NCBI RefSeq assembly: GCF_003992595.1
Contig: NZ_RZNA01000017.1
Location: 1-64,000 of the forward strand
Source: Flagellimonas oceanensis
Lineage (GTDB): Bacteria > Bacteroidota > Bacteroidia > Flavobacteriales > Flavobacteriaceae
Length of the DNA: 64,000 nt
Direction: 5' to 3'
The notes under the pieces: model-generated
Seen by the model: only the letters and a program-made list of their open reading frames with translations
Databases searched by the model: none
Told to the model about the DNA's origin: nothing
Part shown: positions 15,545-22,952 of the stretch, piece by piece
Layout: each line of letters starts with the position of its first letter
Position numbering within the stretch: position 1 is the first letter of the stretch
Position numbers and translations under genes: made by a program

Positions 15545-16717
15545 TCAATTGTGTGAACCCCTAATATCTTTCAATATCTTTTTTTCCTCTTCACTGAAGA
15601 ACATTGTGTTGTTCTCACTCCAATCTTCCAGCTTTGGTATTTCAATCACCTGTTTGTTGAATCCCTCTTCAATTTTGTAGTTAGTGGATAATTTTCTTGG
15701 GGATATATTATCTACCCGGGTCAAGATATATTTGGCGTTTGAATTGTATCTGTAGCTTTCTTGGCCTAATAGTCCATTCCTAACATTGTCCACTTCTACA
15801 AAAGAAAGAAAATATTTATCTTGAATTTTGCGATATTTAATTGTGGCTTTTGCCTCTATTAATATAAAAAAAGGTTTTTTGGATTTTCTTCCCCCTCCAA
15901 GGGATTCTACAATTGCTTTAATCTTTTTTGGATCCTTTTGCGTTTCTATCTGAACAATTGCCATGGTTTCTCTTTCAATATAGATTTTGCCCATATTGTT
16001 GTTATAGATATTGTCGTTTGACGGTGAAAACCCTATAATAATAATAGGGTTCTCGACTGATTCGATTTCCCCAACATATTCGAAAGTATAATCTGAAAGC
16101 TTATCCATATCGAACATTCTGCTTTTTGAACGTACCATATCAGCGTTCTGAACAATCGTGGCTATGCCCCCAACAGCATCCAAATTTAAAGTTGTATGGT
16201 TATCTGTTCGGCGGCCCTGGATTATTTCAGCTTGATAGCCTTGGGAACTATTGTCACCTTCATTATAGGCAATAAAGGAAACTTCGGTCAACATTGCGCC
16301 TTTACCATCCTCCTCTACGCTTTCACGATAGAAACCGAAAAGATTGAACGGACTCGATGTTATATTGTTTGGGATGTTATTAATGGCTTTTATCAATATA
16401 TCCCTTGCGGAAAATCCCTTGACAATGACTTCCTCCAAACTGACAGTATAGGGCCTTAATAATATTGTATCCCTTATGCTCAATTTGTTCTTTGGAAGAT
16501 TTTTTTTTCGATAGGCCAAATGAGAAAACTCTAAATAATTTGAACCAGCGAAATATTCAATTGAAAACTTCCCTGATTCGTTTGTGGTGGTTCCCTGTCC
16601 CTCTTCATTTGTGATATGAACAAACTGTATGGATTCTCCGGTTATAGAATCTAAAACAATTTGTGAGTGCAGATGAATACTCCCAAGAAAAAAGATGAAA
16701 ACGGAAATTTTCTTCAT
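15545..16717 (-). CDS. Secreted carboxypeptidase-regulatory-domain protein (390 aa)
   Basis: A signal peptide (MKKISVFIFFLGSIHLHSQ) leads into a CarboxypepD_reg-like sandwich at about 20-105 (FVHITNEEGQGTTTNESGKF ... LEEVIVKGF). Next comes SARDILIKAINNIPNNI with FNLFGFYRE, a pattern common in Bacteroidota proteins of the DUF5686-like kind. The C-terminal about 250 residues are beta-rich. The product should be periplasmic or attached to the outer membrane. The gene is the first after the precursor peptide, beyond the stem-loop at 16839, and about 90 bp before the fusion enzyme gene. Together with the 272-residue relative at the cluster end it suggests a paired envelope component; function unknown. 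Confidence 0.75.
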   Translation of the reverse strand: MKKISVFIFFLGSIHLHSQIVLDSITGESIQFVHITNEEGQGTTTNESGKFSIEYFAGSNYLEFSHLAYRKKNLPKNKLSIRDTILLRPYTVSLEEVIVKGFSARDILIKAINNIPNNITSSPFNLFGFYRESVEEDGKGAMLTEVSFIAYNEGDNSSQGYQAEIIQGRRTDNHTTLNLDAVGGIATIVQNADMVRSKSRMFDMDKLSDYTFEYVGEIESVENPIIIIGFSPSNDNIYNNNMGKIYIERETMAIVQIETQKDPKKIKAIVESLGGGRKSKKPFFILIEAKATIKYRKIQDKYFLSFVEVDNVRNGLLGQESYRYNSNAKYILTRVDNISPRKLSTNYKIEEGFNKQVIEIPKLEDWSENNTMFFSEEEKKILKDIRGSHN

Positions 16718-16838
16718 AAATCAACCATTTTTGATGAATATCAACATTATTGTGAAAAGAACAATGTACATTTCCTTTTGTTGTTTAATTGAATCATAGT
16801 ATAATTGGGAAAATCATACAAACCTAAGACATAAGAAA

Positions 16839-16865
16839 TCCGGACTCATCATAAATGAATCCGGA
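16839..16865 (-). terminator. Attenuator-like stem-loop after the precursor peptide gene
   Basis: On the minus strand, TCCGGATTCAT pairs with ATGAGTCCGGA (11 bp with one wobble) around a 5-base loop, followed by the T-rich TTTCTTATGT. It lies 19 bp after the precursor stop codon. A leaky terminator between a short precursor gene and its processing genes is common in peptide operons and would give extra precursor transcript. Confidence 0.6.
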
Positions 16866-16883
16866 AAAATCAATTTTAAGAAC

Positions 16884-17027
16884 CTAGAACGTGTAACTAG
16901 CCCCAATGTAGCCCCTACAATCTCCACTTGTACAGGCATAATTACTCTCATTTTTCCACTTTCCCATCTCTAATCGTTGCTCAAGTTCCTCTACTTTAAA
17001 GTTTTTTAAATCTTCGCTTTTGTTCAT
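16884..17027 (-). CDS. Candidate ribosomally made precursor peptide (47 aa)
   Basis: A 47-codon ATG frame too short for routine gene calling. Residues 1-24 look like a leader: MNKSEDLKNF, then the acidic helical stretch KVEELEQRLEMGKW. Residues about 25-47 look like a core with two cysteines (ACTSGDCRGYIGASYTF), several Ser/Thr and Gly, and an aromatic end. Leaders with an ELEQRLEM-type helix are, from memory, seen in Bacteroidota peptide natural products; I could not search. A stem-loop and four co-directional genes follow, including a leader-type M50 protease. The core could be cross-linked between Cys31 or others (C32, C37 by count) and Ser/Thr, or carry an isoprenoid; no LanB or LanC gene is present here. 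Confidence 0.65.
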   Translation of the reverse strand: MNKSEDLKNFKVEELEQRLEMGKWKNESNYACTSGDCRGYIGASYTF

Positions 17028-17266
17028 AATTATAGTTTTTAGGTTAATGAAATAAAATACTTTTTTAAATGTAGTCTTAAACTTATAAATAATTTTTTAA
17101 ATTATACAACTTTAGATTAGGATTATTTGAAAATCTCATGATACCTGATTACTCTTTATTAAAAAGAAGCTTGTGCCAATGGCATTCTCAACAAACTTTC
17201 CGATTAAGGTAATTTGAATTATTTGGCAATTGTTGAAGTAAAAAAAAACAGATTACAAGAAACAGT
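17028..17266. other. AT-rich upstream region of the precursor gene
   Basis: This stretch should hold the minus-strand promoter of the peptide cluster. It is very AT-rich (for example around 17060-17105), and I find no exact TAnnTTTG element. No gene is seen. Confidence 0.4.
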
Positions 17267-17558
17267 ACCTATGAATCCTTTTTTGAATTTGAGAATTCTG
17301 TAGTTGATGATTTAAAAGTTGCACATAGGTATGGACCGGCCAGACATAATAAAGGTTTTATATCAGTCTTTAAGACATTCAACAAGGGCAAGGACCTTAA
17401 GATGAAGTGAATTACTCCTTCATCAACGCTTTGAAAAATATCATTTAGCCAAAAGAAATAGTTGCAATGGATTATCTACTTATTTACGCGGCTTACGAGA
17501 ACTCTTTAATAAAGGTATAAAAGCGGGATTAATTGAAAAGGAATGTAAGCTCCCCTGA
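17267..17558 (+). pseudogene. Relic of a Bacteroidota tyrosine integrase (SAM-like domain)
   Basis: Two frames together read like the core-binding domain of a phage-type integrase. The first part is SFFEFENSVVDDLKVAHRYG ... FKTFNKGKDLKMK, then a stop. After a frame change comes GLSTYLRGLRELFNKGIKAG, then LIEKE and another stop. This is the order found in intact integrases (helical pair, KKFNKGKDL, then the YLRTLRAIYNKAI-type helix). The N-terminal arm domain and the catalytic domain are missing. It is on the strand opposite to the intact integrase, so it is a remnant of another element rather than a duplication of the same gene. Confidence 0.75.
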
Positions 17559-17917
17559 AAACCGAATTCTTTGACAAAAAAGGACTCATTATTGAAATTA
17601 TCTAGTCATCCCTTAAACAGGCTTGTTATGAAATATAAATCGATTTAAGGGCGAACGCAACGCAGTGGAGTGCTGCAAGCCCCAGATCTTACCCTTAACT
17701 AATACTACTGAGCGAGGCAATTTTATCTATTAACGATATAGTCTCCTCATCATTTGAGGAAATCTAATGGTCTATTGGCCTCTTTTTTATATCGTTCCAA
17801 TCTCCATTCCATTACTCCTAGATTCAGATAATTCTTTCCAAAACAGTTCTTGACCACCGGTTCCTTTCTTTATTCTGTCATTTGTTGATTGCTCTTCCAT
17901 AGGCCGAATTTTGTTTT
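17559..17917. other. Non-coding, decayed stretch
   Basis: No open frame of note. The segment near 17650-17690 is richer in G+C than its surroundings (GGGCGAACGCAACGCAGTGG), as if from a different source, but I recognise nothing in it. Confidence 0.4.
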
Positions 17918-18118
17918 TTAGTGAAATTGCATCATTTTTTTCGTCAAAAATTTCCAGTGTTTATTGGGCCTCCCAAAGGGTTTACTGTAGATTTCGGAAA
18001 AGTCTACTGTAGCCCCATATTTTGCACAGTATTCCAAAATCCATTCAATTAACTGGTTTTCAACTTGTTGAAGACCCGAAAACAACCGTGATGGCGCAAA
18101 CTGCGCATCACCCTCTTG
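17918..18118 (-). pseudogene. Gene remnant without a start, unidentified
   Basis: A 66-codon open frame without ATG that reads like a true protein C-terminus: APSRLFSGLQQVENQLIEWI, then EYCAKYGATVDFSEIYSKPF and GRPNKHWKFLTKK. The codon pattern and amphipathic helices are unlike a random frame. A stop just upstream and the absence of a start indicate a broken gene. I do not recognise the family; its place beside an integrase relic suggests a former mobile-element accessory gene. Confidence 0.5.
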
Positions 18119-18287
18119 CTATTCAATTTTTCACGCTCGCGTGAAAACCCAAATACATTTCTTTAGTGTATAGAGTATCAATGAACTAAGTGGTTGTTGT
18201 TTCCTTGGAGCTGTTAATTGAACTTTTATTCCCAAACACTACAAAAACCGAGATGTACATTTATGAATGGCTTTTCTTAATTCTAAA

Positions 18288-19559
18288 TCAAAAGTCAATA
18301 TTTCCAAACTTTTCCTTGTTGTCATTTGAATCTGAAAACTTCGAATCAAGAATTGTTTCCAGACCACTCATGTCTTCACTGATTTTTTTATCCAAGACCC
18401 GCGCGTAAATTTGGGTAGTGGCCAATTTTGTATGACCTAAAATTTTGGAAACAGTTTCAATAGGAACCCCATTGCTTAAAGTAATAGTAGTAGCGAAAGT
18501 ATGTCTGGCCACATGGAAGGTTACATTTTTTGTGATGTCACAGGCATCTGCGATTTCCTTTAAATAACTATTCAACTTTTGGTTGGAAATTCTGGGAAAT
18601 AATTTTTCCGGTTGTCTTTTTGGGTGATATTGGTATCGTTTTATTATTGACAATGCTGGTCCCATTAAAGGCAGCTTGAAGCTGTTCTTAGTCTTTTGTC
18701 TTTTAGTACTTATCCAATGCTTTCCATCGATACCCAATACGAGATTGTCCTCATTAAGGTTCATTATATCACAATAGGCAATGCCTGTGTAGCAACTAAA
18801 AACAAATAAATCTTTTACAATACGCAATCGTTCAATCCCTGTATGATAGGTTTGAATTTTTTGAAGCTCATTTAAGTTCAAAAATTCCCTTTCCTTTCTT
18901 TCCATTCTAATCTTAAACTTTTGAAATGGATCCCTATCAATCCATTCGTTGTCAACCGCCATTCTAATCATTTTGCGTAAGCGTTGAATATGCTTCATTG
19001 CACTATTGTTTGAAAGATTATTATGATGATTTATTGGATATAGTTTACGTAAATAGGTTTCAAACCCAACAATAAATTGATGATTAAGCTGCGATAATCT
19101 GTAATCATCACATTTGTATTGCTTCTTGATATACTTTAGTAGGTACTTCTGACAGGTCTTGTAGTGACTAAGAGTAGCCTTACAAAGACTATGCGCATTG
19201 TGCGTATTGTGATACTCAAATAAATTCTTCAAAGTAAATTCATTTACGTCCTCTCCAAAATAATGGGCCTTAACCATCTGTGGAGTTATATGTGACGTTC
19301 GAGATCGAAGCTCCCGATAGCACTGAAAAAGTTCGGTTTCGACCTCCATCAAATAGGTGTTGATTTCCTGCGCTTCTTTTGTTCGACCCAGAACCCTCGA
19401 CCCCTTTCGGTCCCATATTTCTATTGGAATCGTATATTTAAGGCTCATGTTAACTCGTTGTGAATCAACGGTTATACGGGCATAAATCTTAGCGGTACCG
19501 TCATTCCGCCGGGCAGTGCTTATCCAGAAACTAATTGAAAATGTAGACCGAGTTCTCAT
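18288..19559 (-). CDS. Tyrosine site-specific integrase of the island
   Basis: The protein (423 residues from the ATG; a GTG ten codons upstream is possible) has the Bacteroidota plan. An N-terminal arm-binding domain (about 1-90) starts with TFSISFWIST. A SAM-like core-binding domain (about 100-210) and a catalytic domain follow, with HVARHT (349-354), GHTKLATTQIYARV (375-388) and the nucleophile Tyr385. The segment where the first catalytic Arg is normal reads TGIAYCDIMNL, without Arg, as in CTnDOT-type integrases. It lies about 230 bp from the intact tRNA-Arg, so it is the enzyme that integrated the island there. The frame is complete. Confidence 0.93.
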   Translation of the reverse strand: MRTRSTFSISFWISTARRNDGTAKIYARITVDSQRVNMSLKYTIPIEIWDRKGSRVLGRTKEAQEINTYLMEVETELFQCYRELRSRTSHITPQMVKAHYFGEDVNEFTLKNLFEYHNTHNAHSLCKATLSHYKTCQKYLLKYIKKQYKCDDYRLSQLNHQFIVGFETYLRKLYPINHHNNLSNNSAMKHIQRLRKMIRMAVDNEWIDRDPFQKFKIRMERKEREFLNLNELQKIQTYHTGIERLRIVKDLFVFSCYTGIAYCDIMNLNEDNLVLGIDGKHWISTKRQKTKNSFKLPLMGPALSIIKRYQYHPKRQPEKLFPRISNQKLNSYLKEIADACDITKNVTFHVARHTFATTITLSNGVPIETVSKILGHTKLATTQIYARVLDKKISEDMSGLETILDSKFSDSNDNKEKFGNIDF

Positions 19560-19638
19560 AGGTTTTGTGTTAAATTGAACGAAAATCACCTACGAAAGTC
19601 AAATACTAAGTTTCTGTAATATAGTTAATTACAAGCTT

Positions 19639-19687
19639 ATTCGGTTAACACTTTGAAGAAAAAAATTTACTAACCGAATTGCAAACC
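19639..19687. repeat. Possible integrase arm sites, proximal end
   Basis: TAACCGAAT occurs inverted at 19639-19647 and direct at 19671-19679, the latter within a 19-base match (17/19) to 11298-11316. They lie upstream of the integrase start and about 100-150 bases inside the att site, the usual position of arm-type sites. Confidence 0.5.
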
Positions 19688-19725
19688 AAAACATACCAAA
19701 TCAAACCAATTCAAATAAAGGTCCT

Positions 19726-19768
19726 AAAAAATTAAATCCTTGCAAATCAATAAGATATGCAAGGATTT
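19726..19768 (-). terminator. Terminator of tRNA-Arg, supplied by the island
   Basis: On the minus strand, AAATCCTTGCA pairs perfectly with TGCAAGGATTT (11 bp) around a 13-base loop, followed by AATTTTTT. It lies 23 bases beyond the tRNA 3' end, on the island side of the att site, replacing the chromosomal terminator now at 11184. Confidence 0.8.
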
Positions 19769-19786
19769 GTTTTTGTTTGAACTCTA

Positions 19787-19811
19787 TAAGTGATCGCGGA
19801 AGGATTCGAAC
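19787..19811. other. Island attachment site, tRNA-proximal copy
   Basis: The 3' part of tRNA-Arg, TAAGTGATCGCGGAAGGATT-C-GAAC, forms the second member of the direct repeat with 11221-11245 (24 of 25 identical). The tRNA keeps its full sequence, as usual when an element integrates in a tRNA 3' end. Confidence 0.85.
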
Positions 19812-19864
19812 CTTCGACCGTCTGCTTAGAAGGCAGATGCTCTATCCAGCTGAGCTACGCGACC
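19791..19864 (-). tRNA. tRNA-Arg (anticodon TCT)
   Basis: A 74-base cloverleaf reads on the minus strand. Acceptor GGTCGCG/CGCGATC, D-stem GCTC/GAGC, anticodon stem TCTGC/GCAGA with loop CTTCTAA (anticodon TCT), five-base variable loop, T-stem GAAGG/CCTTC with loop TTCGAAT, and discriminator A. No CCA is encoded. The 3' end is the integration target of the island to its left. Confidence 0.97.
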
Positions 19865-19878
19865 AAACTTTGCGGGTG

Positions 19879-19886
19879 CAAAGATA
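19879..19886 (-). promoter_or_regulatory. Bacteroidota -7 promoter element of tRNA-Arg
   Basis: TATCTTTG on the minus strand exactly fits the Bacteroidota TAnnTTTG -7 consensus and ends 14 bases before the tRNA 5' end. The -33 element is not clear. Confidence 0.65.
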
Positions 19887-19969
19887 CTAATGTAACCGAT
19901 TGTAAAAAATATTTTTTCGATTTCTTGTCTTTTTTATCACAAGGCCGCTACAATCGGTTACACTGGATT

Positions 19970-20839
19970 TTATTTAAACCCTATCTCCTTCAATCCTTTA
20001 TGGCTGATTTTAATGACCTCCAAAGGTTTCTTGTCCCAGGTCATATCCTGTTCAACAAAATACTTTTTCATGCCAGAGGTCTTCTTTTCCTTCAAAATTC
20101 TTCCAAAATCTATGGTTCCTTCCCCTACTGGCGCAAATTTTCCCTCTTCGTCCATGTCCTTTACATGCCATAACTTGAATCTTCCCGGATATTTTTCAAA
20201 ATAAGTGACCGGGTCGGCCCCTGCTCTCGTTACCCAATATAGGTCCATTTGGAAATTCACATATTTTGGGTCCGTGTTCTCCAACAAATACACGATTGGT
20301 TTTATCCCGTCCTCATTGTCCTTGTACTCAAAATCGTGGTTGTGGTACAACAGTTTCAATCCTGCCGCTTTACATTTCTTCCCCAATGTGGTAAGAACGT
20401 CAGCAAACTCCTTCATGGTGCCTTTCATTCCCATGGTCCTGTTCTCTCGATCAAAAGTGAACATCCCCATGGGAGGAACGGGAATGGTAAAATATTCGAA
20501 TCCAGCAGCCTTGGTATCCGCTATTTGTTGGTCTGCATTTTCCAAGGTCACACCACCCATGTGGGTACTTACCGGTTTCAGCCCAATACTCTTCAAATAG
20601 GATTTGAACTCCTTGGGCTCCATACCATAAAATTTTCCGTCTTGGTACCCTGCCGCCTCAACGTATGAGTAGCCGGCATCAGCCACTTTTTGCAAAGTGG
20701 CCTTGGCATCCTCGCCCATATTTTCCCTTACCGTATAGAGTGCAAGTCCCCCAAAATTGTCCTGGGCATAAATCGAAAGTGTACATAATGTAATTGCAAG
20801 GGTTAGAATACCCTTTGTGGATAAAAATCTGTTCATCAT
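19970..20839 (-). CDS. Secreted sugar phosphate isomerase/epimerase-like TIM-barrel protein
   Basis: The 289-residue protein has a signal peptide (ILTLAITLCTLSIYAQ) and then a xylose-isomerase-like TIM barrel. Typical strand-end motifs are LALYTVRENM near the start, YHNHDFEY and QMDLYWVTRAGADP in the middle, WHVKDMDEEG, and EQDMTWDKKP near the end. These supply the metal-binding His/Asp/Glu residues of the family. It probably acts in the periplasm on a sugar or sugar acid; the exact substrate cannot be told. Two consecutive Met codons are possible starts. It stands alone, closed off from the YceI gene upstream by a strong terminator at 20920. Confidence 0.88.
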   Translation of the reverse strand: MMNRFLSTKGILTLAITLCTLSIYAQDNFGGLALYTVRENMGEDAKATLQKVADAGYSYVEAAGYQDGKFYGMEPKEFKSYLKSIGLKPVSTHMGGVTLENADQQIADTKAAGFEYFTIPVPPMGMFTFDRENRTMGMKGTMKEFADVLTTLGKKCKAAGLKLLYHNHDFEYKDNEDGIKPIVYLLENTDPKYVNFQMDLYWVTRAGADPVTYFEKYPGRFKLWHVKDMDEEGKFAPVGEGTIDFGRILKEKKTSGMKKYFVEQDMTWDKKPLEVIKISHKGLKEIGFK

Positions 20840-20919
20840 TATTGTTTGTAGTTAATTTCAGTTTCCTATGTGATTCACAAGATACTGATTATTGGCTTTA
20901 TGAAATATGTGAAAAAATA

Positions 20920-20956
20920 AAAAATCCGTTAGAAAAATGGATTCCAACGGATTTTT
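20920..20956 (-). terminator. Rho-independent terminator after the YceI gene
   Basis: AAAAATCCGTT pairs perfectly with AACGGATTTTT (11 bp) around a 15-base loop; on the minus strand it is followed by TTATTTTTTC. It ends the YceI transcript from 20979-21578 and could also work in reverse. Confidence 0.85.
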
Positions 20957-20978
20957 CATACAGACACGAATCTAAAGA

Positions 20979-21578
20979 TCAGATTTCGCTCATCTGCAAT
21001 GTCAAATGGACCTTAATTTCATCATCCACCTTGATCATGCCCAACATTTTCTTGGGGGCTTCCAGTTCAAAGTCACTGAGTCGTAACGTAAGGGTACCAT
21101 TGACACAAATGTTTTTTGACTGATCACAATGAAGTTCGGTTTTATATGTACGGGAAACACCCGCTATTTTTATTTCGACACCAACATCAACCATACTTTG
21201 GTCTGCTGATGGTGGTTCCACATAAAGTAGTTTAAGACCTACTTGGGGATGTTTTTCGGTTTTCAACAGCTCTTGGAAATCCTTGTTGATGGCCCTTCCT
21301 CCACAATCAAAACAGTCGTTGACCAATTTAAGTTCCGCATTTCTGAAAAGAATTTGATCGGACTTTTCGTCATATTCCAATCTTATCGGCATTTCCTGTT
21401 CCTGTAAATTATAGGTGCAGGTAAACTCATTGACATTGGTGGTACCTGCAATAATCACTTCGCTATCTGGAGCGACCCTGACCTTGGTTTCCCGTTCAGG
21501 ATCGTTAAAGGTAAATCCGTAAACAAAAATCAGTCCCAATAATAGGGTTTTAGTGATATGTGGCATTGAGGTCAACAT
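20979..21578 (-). CDS. YceI-like family protein (199 aa)
   Basis: A short signal peptide is followed by a YceI-type lipocalin-like beta barrel. VIIAGTTNVNEFTCTY at about residues 43-58 matches the start of the domain, and KHPQVGLKLLYVE and DFELEAPKKMLGMIKVDDEI near the end match the conserved closing strands. YceI proteins bind isoprenoid-type lipids in the periplasm. This copy has four cysteines clustered in the middle and near the end (DCFDC; HCDQSKNIC), unlike the paralogue at 22953-23555, so disulfides are likely. It is separated from the porin gene by a stem-loop at 21609 and may have its own promoter. Confidence 0.85.
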   Translation of the reverse strand: MLTSMPHITKTLLLGLIFVYGFTFNDPERETKVRVAPDSEVIIAGTTNVNEFTCTYNLQEQEMPIRLEYDEKSDQILFRNAELKLVNDCFDCGGRAINKDFQELLKTEKHPQVGLKLLYVEPPSADQSMVDVGVEIKIAGVSRTYKTELHCDQSKNICVNGTLTLRLSDFELEAPKKMLGMIKVDDEIKVHLTLQMSEI

Positions 21579-21608
21579 GATACCTAATATACTATTTTTA
21601 AGATTAAA

Positions 21609-21634
21609 GACCTAGGGCATTGCTACCCTAGGTC
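21609..21634 (-). terminator. Stem-loop between porin and YceI genes
   Basis: GACCTAGGG pairs perfectly with CCCTAGGTC (9 bp) around an 8-base loop, followed on the minus strand by TTTAATCTT. The T-run is weak, so it may be a leaky terminator after the porin gene. Confidence 0.65.
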
Positions 21635-21655
21635 ATTTTCAAAAACAAATTCAAT

Positions 21656-22918
21656 CTAGAAACTAATTACAGCTTCCAATAAAAGTCCTTTGAACTCACC
21701 ATCATGGAAGATACTAGTGGTATCGTATCCATCATATTGCTGGTTCACATATTCTATTTTGGCTAGGATGTTCTTGGTCAAGAATACACCACCTCCCAAT
21801 TGGAATCTATCAATGGTTACTTCAGATCCGGATGGGTCATCAGAGGTTACTGTATTGTAACGAGTTGCCAAGTAGAAGTTTTCACTGCCTCCGAACCTGT
21901 AGATCAACTCACCGGCCAATTGGGTTGCATTCCTGTCACTGGTTTCAGAATCGCTTTTACCAGATGCTGTTTCAAATGTTCCAAAGAACTCCAATCCTTT
22001 ATACTTTACAAACGGATTGATCATAAAGGCTGTGATCTCATTATTGAATCCAGGGTTATATCTACCTGATCTAAAGTTGCTGGATGTTGAAGCCTCTGTA
22101 TTCTCCATTACCAAGTAATATCTAGATCCTGAACGGTCTGCACTATAAAGATATACGTGACCTGATTTTCCAGTACTGTACATGGAACCTGTGATTCTAA
22201 GTCTCAAATCCTCGGTAACTTGTCCATCGTATCCCAATTTGGCCAAGATGGATGCGCCAGTAGTCTCTGGATTGTTGACCGCTTGGTTCAATTTACCATT
22301 GGATAGACCGAACATACCGATGAATCCATTTTTCCTGAAGTAAACCTCACCGCCAACCTCTGTGGTAAACCCATCCATGATCAAGTTTCCAACAAACGGG
22401 TTGTGCATGGCCTGAGCGTTGTCTGTTCTTCTAAAGTGGGCATCACCGTAATTGTTTTCCATGTGTCCCACTTTAATGGTAAGGTACTGCATGGCATCTT
22501 CCAAAAACCCAGGGCTGATGAAATCCAAGTTGTCCACTTGAAAATATCCACCTTTCACATAAGGTTCTGGGTGGTGGCGAGAAGACAGGTAAGTTCTCAA
22601 GTGCATTCTCACACCTTTGGCCAATGCCACATCCAAATCCAAGTTTGCGGTTGCCAAGTTAAAGTTATCTCCAATCGGGATAAGCTCTACAGCTCCTGAG
22701 TTTTCATGATCTATGGCTTGAAACTGTAATGTGGATGACCCACCTACCCTTACTTTCACACCATCAAAGGTGGAAACGGTATCTTTTGGAGCTTCAAAAA
22801 CATTCACTCCATTTTTGTCCGGCGAACGGAAATTGTCAAGTTGACGATTTTGGGAATACCCCGATAGGCCTACCAAGAAAGCGGCAGCCAATAGTCCGAA
22901 TTTTGTGTATTTCTTCAT
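21656..22918 (-). CDS. Outer-membrane beta-barrel porin-like protein
   Basis: A 420-residue protein with a signal peptide (FGLLAAAFLVGLSGYSQ) and long alternating beta-strand sequence ending in a C-terminal Phe (LLLEAVISF), as in outer-membrane barrels. Segments such as MHLRTYLSSRHHPEPYVKGG and LRLRITGSMYSTG read as transmembrane hairpins. It resembles Bacteroidota porins of the phosphate-selective O/P type, but the substrate cannot be assigned. It sits 34 bp downstream of one YceI gene and about 80 bp upstream of another on the same strand. The arrangement suggests envelope transport coupled to two periplasmic lipid-binding proteins. Confidence 0.8.
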   Translation of the reverse strand: MKKYTKFGLLAAAFLVGLSGYSQNRQLDNFRSPDKNGVNVFEAPKDTVSTFDGVKVRVGGSSTLQFQAIDHENSGAVELIPIGDNFNLATANLDLDVALAKGVRMHLRTYLSSRHHPEPYVKGGYFQVDNLDFISPGFLEDAMQYLTIKVGHMENNYGDAHFRRTDNAQAMHNPFVGNLIMDGFTTEVGGEVYFRKNGFIGMFGLSNGKLNQAVNNPETTGASILAKLGYDGQVTEDLRLRITGSMYSTGKSGHVYLYSADRSGSRYYLVMENTEASTSSNFRSGRYNPGFNNEITAFMINPFVKYKGLEFFGTFETASGKSDSETSDRNATQLAGELIYRFGGSENFYLATRYNTVTSDDPSGSEVTIDRFQLGGGVFLTKNILAKIEYVNQQYDGYDTTSIFHDGEFKGLLLEAVISF

Positions 22919-22952
22919 TGTTGTAGATTTATTAGTTGAGTATTAAGATTAA

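Larger units (their letters stand above)
11225..19811 (-). mobile_element. Integrated island in tRNA-Arg(TCT)
   Basis: An 8.6-kb element bounded by the duplicated tRNA 3' end. It has a tyrosine integrase next to the intact tRNA and strongly AT-rich cargo. Near both ends lie copies of TAACCGAAT, likely arm-type integrase sites. Cargo: the peptide-precursor cluster (11502-17027), an integrase relic and an unidentified relic. No transfer or mobilisation genes are intact, so it probably moves only with help, or is fixed. Confidence 0.8.
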
